From Alphaproteobacteria bacterium (GTDB lineage Bacteria; Pseudomonadota; Alphaproteobacteria; UBA8366; GCA-2717185), in contig JAESSL010000211.1 in assembly GCA_016764135.1 (NCBI GenBank), positions 1 to 9,972 on the forward strand: DNA of 9,972 bases, read 5' to 3'. The position numbers and the translations under genes are program-made. This document shows, piece after piece, positions 1 to 6,557 of the stretch. Positions within the stretch are counted from its first letter, which is position 1. Each line of letters begins with the position of its first letter. Under the pieces are notes generated by a model. That model did not search any database. It had not been told where the DNA came from and saw only the letters and a program-made list of their open reading frames with translations.

Positions 1-995
1 ATCACCGCGAAGACGTTAAAGAAGCGCGCGCTGGCGACATTGTCGCCTTGGCGGGGCTCAAGAACGTTACGACAGGTGAAACGCTTTGCGATATTGCAAA
101 GCCGGTTGTTCTCGAGCGGATGGAATTCCCCGATCCTGTTATTGAAATTGCGGTCGAGCCGAAGACAAAAAGCGATCAGGAAAGAATGGGAATGGCGCTG
201 GGCCGGTTGGCTCAGGAAGATCCCAGTTTCCGGGTAACGACGGATCACGAAAGTGGTCAGACGATCATCAAGGGCATGGGTGAATTGCACCTGGATATTA
301 TCGTTGACCGCATGAGGCGTGAGTTCAAGGTCGAGGCGAATATCGGCGCGCCGCAAGTTGCGTATCGTGAGACGATCACGAAGGCGGTTGAAGTTGACTA
401 TACCCACAAGAAGCAAACGGGTGGTTCCGGTCAGTACGCCCGTGTGATTTTGCAATTTGTACCGGGCAAGCCCGGCTCTGGCTATCAGTTTGAAAGCAAG
501 CTGCACGGCAGTAATGTTCCTCGTGAATATATTCCCGGCGTCGAGAAGGGACTCAACAGTTCCCGCGATTCCGGCGTGTTGGCCGGGTTCCCGGTCATCG
601 ACTTTCAGGTGAAGCTTGTGGATGGCGGCAGTCACGATGTCGATTCGTCGGTCATGGCTTTTGAAATCGCCGCCCGCGCGGCATTTCGCGAAGCGATGCA
701 AAAAGCGGCGGCGCGATTGCTTGAGCCTGTCATGAAGGTTGAGGTTGTGACGCCGGAAGACTATATGGGTGACATCATTGGTGATCTGAACAGTCGTCGG
801 GGCCAAGTCGGCACGATGGACCAACGCGGCAATGCGCGGGTTATTTCCGCGATGGTGCCGTTGGCCAATATGTTTGGGTATATCAATACATTGCGTTCCA
901 TGAGCCAGGGGCGCGCCCAATACTCGATGCATTTCGATCATTACGAGCAGGTCCCGCAAGCGGTGGCCGAGGAAGTTCGCGCCAACCTGGCGTAA
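1..995 (+). CDS. fusA: Elongation factor G, C-terminal part (5' end outside window)
   Basis: EF-G is the ribosomal translocase: a GTPase that moves tRNAs and mRNA after peptide transfer and also acts with RRF in ribosome recycling. The frame is open from base 3 and gives 330 residues before the TAA at 993-995, about half of a usual protein of about 690-700 residues. The GTPase domain and domain II lie mostly upstream of the window. Visible landmarks are the ERMEFPDPVI start of domain III, GMGELHLDIIVDRM, the domain IV segment with TGGSGQYARV and REYIPGVEKG, and the domain V signature LLEPVMKVEVVTPEDYMGDI followed by FGYINTLRS and GRAQYSMHF. No frameshift is seen. It lies 63 nt upstream of tuf, the usual str-operon arrangement. 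The identification is very secure; the true start is not in the window. Confidence 0.98.
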   Translation, partial: HREDVKEARAGDIVALAGLKNVTTGETLCDIAKPVVLERMEFPDPVIEIAVEPKTKSDQERMGMALGRLAQEDPSFRVTTDHESGQTIIKGMGELHLDIIVDRMRREFKVEANIGAPQVAYRETITKAVEVDYTHKKQTGGSGQYARVILQFVPGKPGSGYQFESKLHGSNVPREYIPGVEKGLNSSRDSGVLAGFPVIDFQVKLVDGGSHDVDSSVMAFEIAARAAFREAMQKAAARLLEPVMKVEVVTPEDYMGDIIGDLNSRRGQVGTMDQRGNARVISAMVPLANMFGYINTLRSMSQGRAQYSMHFDHYEQVPQAVAEEVRANLA

Positions 996-1000
996 GGGCC

Positions 1001-1017
1001 GCACCGGTGGTCGGTGC
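1001..1017 (+). repeat. Small inverted repeat in fusA-tuf spacer
   Basis: GCACCG and CGGTGC form a perfect 6-bp stem around the 5-nt loop GTGGT, six bases after the fusA stop codon. No T-run follows, so it is not a typical terminator. It could be an mRNA processing or stabilising element between fusA and the much more highly expressed tuf. That role is inferred from position only. Confidence 0.4.
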
Positions 1018-1058
1018 ATGGTTTGGCGAGTTAAAGAGATAAGGTAACGGAGAATACG

Positions 1059-2252
1059 ATGGCGAAGGAAAAGTTTGAGCGTACGAAGCCGCATTGCAAT
1101 GTCGGCACGATTGGTCACGTTGATCATGGTAAGACGACGTTGACGGCTGCGATTACGAAGGTTCTGGCCGCAGAGGGCGGGGCGGAATTTATGGATTATT
1201 CGTCGATCGACAAGGCGCCTGAAGAGAAGGCGCGCGGGATCACGATTAACACAGCGCATGTTGAGTATGAGACGAAAGCCCGTCACTACGCGCATGTTGA
1301 TTGCCCGGGTCACGCGGATTATGTGAAGAACATGATTACGGGCGCGGCGCAGATGGATGGCGCGATTCTGGTTGTGAACGCTGCGGACGGCCCGATGCCG
1401 CAAACGCGCGAACACATTCTTCTGGCGCGCCAGGTTGGCGTTCCGGCGATCGTTGTTTACGTCAATAAAGTTGATCAGGTCGATGACGACGAGCTTCTGG
1501 AGCTGGTTGAGATGGAAATCCGTGAATTGCTGGATAGCTACGATTTCCCGGGCGACGATATCCCCATCATCATGGGCTCGGCGTTGGCGGCGCTTGAAGG
1601 CAACGACCCGGACAAGACCGGCGCGGCGTCGATCAAGGCGCTGATGGACGCGGTTGATTCGTATATTCCGCAACCCGAACGCGCGATTGATCGTCCGTTC
1701 CTGATGCCGATCGAAGATGTGTTTTCGATCTCTGGTCGGGGCACGGTCGTAACGGGTCGCGTTGAGCAGGGCGTTGTTAAGGTTGGCGACGAAATTGAAA
1801 TCGTCGGCATCAAAGACACCACGAAGACGACGTGTACGGGCGTTGAAATGTTCCGGAAGCTTCTGGACTCGGGCCAGGCGGGCGACAATATCGGCGCGCT
1901 TCTGCGTGGCACGGCGCGCGAAGATGTTGAGCGTGGCCAGGTTCTGGCGGCGCCGGGATCGATTACGCCGCACACGAAGTTCACCTGCGAGTGCTATATC
2001 CTGACGAAGGACGAAGGCGGCCGTCATACGCCGTTTTTCTCGAACTATCGTCCGCAGTTTTACTTCCGTACGACGGATGTAACGGGTTCGGTGGTGTTGC
2101 CGGAAGGCACGGAGATGGTTATGCCGGGTGATAATATCACGATGGAAGTTAACCTGATCGCGCCGATCGCGATGGATGAAGGTCTGCGTTTCGCGATCCG
2201 CGAAGGCGGCCGGACCGTCGGCGCCGGCGTCGTCGCAACCGTTATCGAGTAA
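1059..2252 (+). CDS. tuf: Elongation factor Tu
   Basis: EF-Tu carries aminoacyl-tRNA to the ribosomal A site as a GTP complex. The 397-residue product matches the normal family length. All GTPase motifs are present: G1 GHVDHGKT (residues 19-26), the switch I threonine at residue 62 in RGITIN, G3 DCPGH (81-85) with the catalytic His85, G4 NKVD (136-139) and G5 SAL (174-176). Domain II begins around FLMPIEDVFSISGRGTVVTG, and domain III ends with EGGRTVGAGVVATVIE. The ATG is preceded by ACGGAGA with suitable spacing. Cys13 in the KPHCNVG start is common in alphaproteobacteria. Many alphaproteobacteria carry a second tuf copy elsewhere; this window cannot tell. It is downstream of fusA and upstream of rpsJ. 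Confidence 0.99.
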   Translation: MAKEKFERTKPHCNVGTIGHVDHGKTTLTAAITKVLAAEGGAEFMDYSSIDKAPEEKARGITINTAHVEYETKARHYAHVDCPGHADYVKNMITGAAQMDGAILVVNAADGPMPQTREHILLARQVGVPAIVVYVNKVDQVDDDELLELVEMEIRELLDSYDFPGDDIPIIMGSALAALEGNDPDKTGAASIKALMDAVDSYIPQPERAIDRPFLMPIEDVFSISGRGTVVTGRVEQGVVKVGDEIEIVGIKDTTKTTCTGVEMFRKLLDSGQAGDNIGALLRGTAREDVERGQVLAAPGSITPHTKFTCECYILTKDEGGRHTPFFSNYRPQFYFRTTDVTGSVVLPEGTEMVMPGDNITMEVNLIAPIAMDEGLRFAIREGGRTVGAGVVATVIE

Positions 2253-2269
2253 TACTTGGTTTAAATACG

Positions 2270-2286
2270 GCGCCCATACCGGGCGC
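2270..2286 (+). repeat. Small inverted repeat in tuf-rpsJ spacer
   Basis: GCGCCC and GGGCGC pair perfectly (6 bp, all G-C) around the 5-nt loop ATACC, between tuf and the S10 operon. No T-run follows, so full termination is unlikely. In E. coli the S10 leader is where L4 represses the operon. Whether this much shorter 61-nt spacer plays a similar role is unknown. Confidence 0.4.
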
Positions 2287-2313
2287 AGTTGGAAATTTGA
2301 AGGACACGGCGGC

Positions 2314-2622
2314 ATGAATAGCCAAAATATACGCATACGTCTGAAAGCATTTGATCACCGCGTACTGGATCAGTCGACGGGCGAAATTGTGCAGACGGCG
2401 AAGCGGACCGGCGCTGAAGTGCGTGGGCCCATCCCGTTGCCGACGCGAATCGAAAAATACACGGTGTTGCGGGGACCGCACATTGATAAGAAAAGCCGTG
2501 AGCAGTTTGAAATCCGTACGCATAAACGGATGTTGGACATTGTAGACCCGACGCCCCAGACGGTAGACGCGCTGATGAAGCTCGATCTCGCCGCCGGCGT
2601 TGACGTAGAAATCAAGCTTTAG
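2314..2622 (+). CDS. rpsJ: 30S ribosomal protein S10 (uS10)
   Basis: S10 is a protein of the 30S head that is also used in NusB-dependent antitermination. The product is 102 residues, normal for the family. Its signatures are IRIRLKAFDHRVLD near the start, RGPIPLPTRIEKYTVLRGPH in the mobile loop, and the C-terminal RTHKRMLDIVDPT. The frame stays open upstream to 2176, but that part overlaps tuf. The ATG at 2314 gives the family's usual N-terminus and follows GAAGGA (2299-2304) by 9 nt, so this start is chosen. It is the first gene of the S10 operon and lies 10 nt before rplC. Confidence 0.98.
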   Translation: MNSQNIRIRLKAFDHRVLDQSTGEIVQTAKRTGAEVRGPIPLPTRIEKYTVLRGPHIDKKSREQFEIRTHKRMLDIVDPTPQTVDALMKLDLAAGVDVEIKL

Positions 2623-2632
2623 GATTTAGCAT

Positions 2633-3388
2633 ATGCGTTCCGGATTAATTGCGCGAAAAATGGGGATGACCCGGGTCTTTGATGACGCCGGCATGCATGT
2701 CCCTGTGACCGTGCTGCAAGTTGATAATTGTCAGGTAGTGTCCGTCCGCACTATAGAGAAGGATGGCTACACCGCCGTTCAGCTCGGCGCGGGTAAGGCG
2801 AAGGTCAAGCGGGTGTCGAAGCCGATGCGCGGCCACTTTGCCAAGGCGAATGTGGAGCCGAAAAAGCGGGTGCGGGAATTCCGGGTCAGTGAAGACGCGC
2901 TTCTCGAAGTTGGTTCCGAAATAGTCGCGGATCACTTTGTGGCGGGACAACAAGTCGATGTCGCCGGTCAAAGTATCGGTAAAGGTTTCGCCGGCGCTAT
3001 GAAGCGGCATAACTTTTCTGGATTACGGGCGACGCACGGTGTCTCCATTTCTCACCGGTCGCATGGTTCCACAGGTCAGTGTCAGGATCCCGGGCGCGTT
3101 TTCAAGGGAAAGAAAATGGCCGGTCACATGGGTGACGAGCGCGTCACGGTGATAAACCTGGATATTGTTTCGACCGATGTGGATCGTGGTTTGATCCTTG
3201 TACGCGGCAGCATTCCCGGGTTTAAAACAGGCTGGGTAGAAATCCGTGATGCGGTAAAACGCGTTGCGCCAGAAGGGTTGCCATTCCCGGCCTCGCTTCG
3301 CGCTGCGCCGGTTGAAGAAGCCGCCGCTGAAGTAAAAAGCGAAGCCGTGGCCGAGGACGCCGCCGAGAAAAAGGATGACAGCGAATGA
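2633..3388 (+). CDS. rplC: 50S ribosomal protein L3 (uL3), extended C-terminus
   Basis: L3 is an early assembly protein that binds 23S rRNA near the peptidyl transferase centre. The product is 251 residues. The core (about residues 1-210) shows GLIARKMGMTRVF at the N-terminus, GKGFAGAMKRHNF, the extended loop with HGSTGQCQDPGRVFKGKKMAGHMG, and GSIPGFKTGWVEI. Gln151 is the equivalent of the glutamine methylated by PrmB in E. coli. About 40 further residues (211-251) form an Ala/Glu/Lys-rich acidic tail absent from the 209-residue E. coli protein; extended tails of this sort are known in alphaproteobacteria. The SD AGGA overlaps the rpsJ stop codon. The stop codon overlaps the rplD start (ATGA), implying translational coupling. 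Confidence 0.98.
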   Translation: MRSGLIARKMGMTRVFDDAGMHVPVTVLQVDNCQVVSVRTIEKDGYTAVQLGAGKAKVKRVSKPMRGHFAKANVEPKKRVREFRVSEDALLEVGSEIVADHFVAGQQVDVAGQSIGKGFAGAMKRHNFSGLRATHGVSISHRSHGSTGQCQDPGRVFKGKKMAGHMGDERVTVINLDIVSTDVDRGLILVRGSIPGFKTGWVEIRDAVKRVAPEGLPFPASLRAAPVEEAAAEVKSEAVAEDAAEKKDDSE

Positions 3389-4005
3389 AGGCCAAGGTTG
3401 TCACGCTAGAGAACAAGTCGGCGGGAGAAATTGATCTCGCTGATGAGGTGTTCGGCGCGCCCGTCCGTAAGGACATTCTGGCGCGGATGGTGAATTATCA
3501 ACTCGCCAAACGCCGTTCCGGTACAGCAGACACAAAAGAACGCGGAGAAATCCGGGGCACGACGGCGAAGCCGTTTCGTCAAAAAGGTACAGGCCGTGCG
3601 CGTCAGGGTTCCCGCAAGGTTCCTATTTTGCGCGGCGGTGGTGTCGCCTTTGGTCCGACGCCCCGGGACTTTGCGCATAAACTGCAAAAAAAGGTTCGCC
3701 GTCTCGCGCTAAAATGCGCGTTGTCGTCGAAACAGGCGGACGGAAAGCTCGTCATCCTCAAAGACGCTACGATGGAAACGCCCAAAACGAAGGCGCTGAA
3801 AACACTGTTGCAAGCGTTTGGCACGGAAAACGTCCTTTTTGTCGCCGGATCGGAAGTGGACGCCAATTTCGCCCGCGCCGCATCTAATCTACCGAATGTG
3901 GATGTGTTGCCGTCTCAGGGCGCAAATGTTTATGACATTCTACGCCGGGATCAATTGGTGTTAACCGAAGCCGCAGTGCAAGCGTTGGAGGCGCGCCTCA
4001 AATGA
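3385..4005 (+). CDS. rplD: 50S ribosomal protein L4 (uL4)
   Basis: L4 is an assembly protein of the 50S subunit whose long loop lines the nascent-peptide exit tunnel. In E. coli it also represses the S10 operon. The product is 206 residues, the usual size. The tunnel-loop segment is visible at about residues 59-91 (GTTAKPFRQKGTGRARQGS, then RGGGVAFGPTPRD). The C-terminal half contains LVILKD and the NVLPSQ-like NVDVLPSQGANVYDIL end. It overlaps rplC by 4 nt and rplW by 4 nt through ATGA junctions. The start is fixed by the rplC overlap and the MKAKVVTLEN N-terminus. Confidence 0.98.
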   Translation: MKAKVVTLENKSAGEIDLADEVFGAPVRKDILARMVNYQLAKRRSGTADTKERGEIRGTTAKPFRQKGTGRARQGSRKVPILRGGGVAFGPTPRDFAHKLQKKVRRLALKCALSSKQADGKLVILKDATMETPKTKALKTLLQAFGTENVLFVAGSEVDANFARAASNLPNVDVLPSQGANVYDILRRDQLVLTEAAVQALEARLK

Positions 4006-4325
4006 GTTGGAAATATTTCAACAAAAAGAACGTTGACCGTGAACGGATGTATGATTTGTTGCGCAGTCCGGTCATAACGGAAAAGTCGACGCTCGGTTCA
4101 GAGCACAATCAAGTGACCTTTCGGGTCCCCATGAACGCGACAAAGCCGGAAATCAAGGCGGCGGTCGAGGGATTGTTCGAAGTGAAGGTTGAGGCGGTGA
4201 ATACGCTTATCCAAAAGGGTAAGACCAAGCGCTTCAAGGGTCAGTTGGGTCGACGTAGCGATTATAAAAAAGCAGTAGTCCGGTTGGCCGAAGGCCATAC
4301 CGTGGACGTGACGACGGGACTGTAG
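4002..4325 (+). CDS. rplW: 50S ribosomal protein L23 (uL23)
   Basis: L23 sits at the polypeptide exit of the 50S subunit and is a docking point for trigger factor and SRP. The product is 107 residues; the family core starts at about residue 16 with MYDLLRSPVITEKST. Other landmarks are VTFRVPMNATKPEIKAAVE, VNTLIQKGKTKRFKG and RSDYKKAVV. The ATG at 4002 overlaps the rplD stop (ATGA) and follows GGAGG (3987-3991). A second in-frame ATG at 4047 would remove the basic prefix MSWKYFNKKNVDRER and give a more typical length of 92, but it lacks a good SD. The upstream start is therefore preferred, with some doubt. Confidence 0.95.
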   Translation: MSWKYFNKKNVDRERMYDLLRSPVITEKSTLGSEHNQVTFRVPMNATKPEIKAAVEGLFEVKVEAVNTLIQKGKTKRFKGQLGRRSDYKKAVVRLAEGHTVDVTTGL

Positions 4326-4329
4326 AACC

Positions 4330-5166
4330 ATGGCGTTAAAAAAATTCAAACCGGTCACGTCGACCATGCGGCACTTGGTGCTGGTGGACCGATCCGGTTT
4401 ATACAAGGGAAAGCCTGTAAAGGGTCTGACCGTTGGATTGAGCGAAAAAGCCGGACGTAACAACACCGGGCGCATTACCGCGCGTCGGCGTGGCGGCGGG
4501 CACAAGCGCAGCTATCGGATCATTGATTTCAAGCGTCGGAAGTATGACGCGCCAGCCAAGGTTGAACGGATTGAGTATGATCCGAACCGGACGGCGTTTA
4601 TCGCACTGATTACGTACGAAGACGGCGAGCAAAACTATATCCTGGCGCCGCAACGTCTACAGCCCGGCGACATGGTCGTGTCCGGTCTTAAAGTTGACAT
4701 CAAGCCAGGCAATGCGCTTCCGCTGAACAATATTCCCGTTGGTACAATTGTCCACAATGTGGAGATGAAACCTGGGAAGGGCGGTCAGATTGCGCGCTCC
4801 GCCGGAACCTACGTCCAGATTGTGGGCCGAGATTCCGGGTACGCGCAACTTAAACTGACGTCAGGCGAACTTCGTCTGGTGCGGGGCGAATGCATGGCCA
4901 CGATTGGCGCCGTGTCCAACCCGGATCAGTCTGATATCAAGATAGGCAAAGCGGGACGTAAACGCTGGCTCGGTAAACGGCCATCCGTACGCGGCGTCGC
5001 TATGAACCCTGTAGATCACCCGCATGGCGGCGGCGAAGGCCGCACCTCGGGCGGTCGTCATCCTGTGACGCCTTGGGGTGTCCCGACTAAAGGCAAGCGG
5101 ACCAGAAAACGGAATAAGCCTTCCGATAAACTGATCATCCGTAAACGCCACGCGAAAAAGAAATAA
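4330..5166 (+). CDS. rplB: 50S ribosomal protein L2 (uL2)
   Basis: L2 is among the most conserved 50S proteins; it joins the subunits and supports the peptidyl transferase centre. The product is 278 residues, close to the usual 273-280. Seen in order are the N-terminal MALKKFKPVTSTMRHLV, TGRITARRRGGGHKR (about 46-60), the OB/SH3-like RNA-binding core, and the C-terminal NPVDHPHGGGEG (226-237). His230 there is the equivalent of E. coli His229, linked to peptidyl transferase activity. The basic tail (KRTRKRNKPSDKLIIRKR) is typical. The start lies only 4 nt after rplW and has no clear SD (ACTGTAGAACC precedes it), so translation probably depends on coupling to rplW. Confidence 0.99.
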   Translation: MALKKFKPVTSTMRHLVLVDRSGLYKGKPVKGLTVGLSEKAGRNNTGRITARRRGGGHKRSYRIIDFKRRKYDAPAKVERIEYDPNRTAFIALITYEDGEQNYILAPQRLQPGDMVVSGLKVDIKPGNALPLNNIPVGTIVHNVEMKPGKGGQIARSAGTYVQIVGRDSGYAQLKLTSGELRLVRGECMATIGAVSNPDQSDIKIGKAGRKRWLGKRPSVRGVAMNPVDHPHGGGEGRTSGGRHPVTPWGVPTKGKRTRKRNKPSDKLIIRKRHAKKK

Positions 5167-5171
5167 AGGAG
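5166..5171 (+). promoter_or_regulatory. Shine-Dalgarno site for rpsS (supports TTG start)
   Basis: AAGGAG begins at the last base of the rplB stop codon and lies 7 nt before the TTG at 5179. It is one of the strongest SD matches in the window and decides the non-ATG start of rpsS. Confidence 0.75.
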
Positions 5172-5178
5172 AGGCAAG

Positions 5179-5457
5179 TTGGCACGATCCGTCTGGAAAG
5201 GTCCATTTGTCGATGGATACCTTTTGAAAAAGGCCGAAGCAGTACGTGCGTCCGGTCGCAGCGACATTATCCGAACCTGGTCACGCCGTTCTACGGTGTT
5301 GCCGCAATTCGTAGGAATTACCTTTGGCGTTCATAACGGCCATAAGTTTATTCCGGTTCTCGTCACCGAGAACATGATTGGTCACAAATTTGGCGAATTT
5401 TCGCCGACGCGGACCTATTACGGCCATACGGCCGATAAACGGTCCAGGCGGGGTTAA
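5179..5457 (+). CDS. rpsS: 30S ribosomal protein S19 (uS19), TTG start
   Basis: S19 is a 30S head protein that contacts the A-site region and forms part of the intersubunit bridge area with S13. The product is 92 residues, the standard length. The start codon is TTG: the sequence that follows reads ARSVWKGPFVDGYLLKK, the family's conserved N-terminus, and there is no in-frame ATG near enough to replace it. Later landmarks are IRTWSRRSTVLPQFVG, TFGVHNGHKFIPV, MIGHKFGEFSPTRTYYGH and the end KRSRRG. It is the only supported non-ATG start among the genes here. It lies 12 nt after rplB and 2 nt before rplV. Confidence 0.97.
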   Translation: MARSVWKGPFVDGYLLKKAEAVRASGRSDIIRTWSRRSTVLPQFVGITFGVHNGHKFIPVLVTENMIGHKFGEFSPTRTYYGHTADKRSRRG

Positions 5458-5459
5458 CG

Positions 5460-5840
5460 ATGGGCAAGGCAAAGACAGAACGACGACTGGACGATTCCGA
5501 GGCGAAAGTCTATGTGAAGTCGATCCGGGTAAGTCCGCAAAAGTTGAACTTGGTCGCTCAGTCGATCCGGGGTAAATCAGCCGAAGCGGCGCTCGCCAGT
5601 CTGGCGTTTTCAAATCGACGCATCGCCGTTGACGTTCGCAAGGCGCTTCAGTCGGCGATCGCGAATGCGGAAAACAACCATCAACTCGATGTTGATCGGT
5701 TGTATGTGAAGGAAGCGACCGTTGGTAAAACTATGGTGCTGAAGCGGTTTCGGGCGCGCGCCCGGGGACGGATTGGTCGTATCCTTAAACCATTCAGTAA
5801 TTTGACGGTTATCGTGCGTGAGCGAGAGGAGACCGAGTAA
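5460..5840 (+). CDS. rplV: 50S ribosomal protein L22 (uL22)
   Basis: L22 is an assembly protein whose beta-hairpin lines the exit tunnel, where macrolide-resistance changes occur in other bacteria. The product is 126 residues. Landmarks are VYVKSIRVSPQKLNLVAQSI near the start, ALQSAIANAENNH in the middle, and the tunnel hairpin from VGKTMVLKRFRARARGRIGR onward. I see no deletion or insertion in the hairpin. It starts 2 nt after rpsS with only a weak G-rich stretch as SD, suggesting coupled translation. The stop overlaps the rpsC start by one base (TAATG). Confidence 0.98.
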   Translation: MGKAKTERRLDDSEAKVYVKSIRVSPQKLNLVAQSIRGKSAEAALASLAFSNRRIAVDVRKALQSAIANAENNHQLDVDRLYVKEATVGKTMVLKRFRARARGRIGRILKPFSNLTVIVREREETE

Positions 5841-6517
5841 TGGGTCAAAAAGTCAATCCGATTGGGCTGCGCCTCGGCGTCAACCGCACCTGGGATTCGC
5901 GTTGGTACGCGTACCGGAATTATGGCGATCTTTTGCATGAAGATTTAAAGATCCGTAATTTCTTGATGGAGAAATTGGCGCCAGCGGGAATTTCGAAGGT
6001 TGTTATTGAACGGCCGGCGAAACGCGCGCGCATTACTATTCAGACCGCCAGACCCGGCGTCGTTATCGGCAAAAAAGGTCAGGACATCGAAAAGTTGCGC
6101 CAGGAAGTGGCGAAGATGACCAGCGGCGACCTGCATCTGAACATCGTCGAAATTCGGAAACCCGAAATTGACGCGAAATTGGTGGCGGAAAATATCAGCC
6201 AGCAGCTGGTGCGTCGCGTTGCTTTCCGTCGCGCTATGAAACGCGCGGTGCAGTCCGCGATGCGTCTGGGCGCCTTAGGCATTCGTATTAATTGCGGCGG
6301 CCGGTTGGGCGGTGCGGAAATCGCGCGCATGGAATGGTATCGCGAAGGTCGCGTTCCGTTGCATACGCTTCGGGCTGATATTGATTACGGGACAGCGACA
6401 GCGCAGACGACTTACGGTGCGTGCGGCGTGAAAGTCTGGATCTTCAAGGGCGAGATTATGGCTCATGATCCGATGGCCCAAGACAAGAAAATGCAAGATC
6501 AACAAGTAAGCCGATAA
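5840..6517 (+). CDS. rpsC: 30S ribosomal protein S3 (uS3)
   Basis: S3 lies at the mRNA entry channel of the 30S subunit and has helicase-like activity with S4. The product is 225 residues. The N-terminus MGQKVNPIGLRLG is fully typical. A KH-type RNA-binding domain follows, with GVVIGKKGQDIEKL (GxxG loop IGKKG, residues 76-80). The C-terminal domain includes MRLGALGIRINCGGRLGGAE and ARMEWYREGRVPLHTLRADI. The last residues (HDPMAQDKKMQDQQVSR) are a variable tail. The SD AGGAG (5827-5831) lies 8 nt before the ATG. A 40-nt spacer separates it from rplP. Confidence 0.98.
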   Translation: MGQKVNPIGLRLGVNRTWDSRWYAYRNYGDLLHEDLKIRNFLMEKLAPAGISKVVIERPAKRARITIQTARPGVVIGKKGQDIEKLRQEVAKMTSGDLHLNIVEIRKPEIDAKLVAENISQQLVRRVAFRRAMKRAVQSAMRLGALGIRINCGGRLGGAEIARMEWYREGRVPLHTLRADIDYGTATAQTTYGACGVKVWIFKGEIMAHDPMAQDKKMQDQQVSR

Positions 6518-6520
6518 GGC

Positions 6521-6534
6521 GTCCGTTCGCGGAT
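6521..6534 (+). repeat. Short hairpin in rpsC-rplP spacer
   Basis: TCCG and CGGA pair (4 bp, plus one outer G-T pair) around a TTCG tetraloop, just after the rpsC stop codon. The loop is closed by a G-C rather than a C-G pair, so it lacks the extra stability of the classic UUCG hairpin. It may be chance. Confidence 0.2.
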
Positions 6535-6557
6535 TGATGGAACAAAGGTAGTAACAA

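Noticed and set aside
2176..2313. Longer N-terminus for S10 starting inside tuf
   Set aside because: The added residues overlap EF-Tu coding sequence and have no S10 similarity; the ATG at 2314 has an SD and the family start.
5751..5764. 14-nt perfect GC palindrome inside rplV
   Set aside because: It encodes the Arg-Ala-Arg repeat of the L22 tunnel hairpin, so codon choice for that conserved segment explains it.
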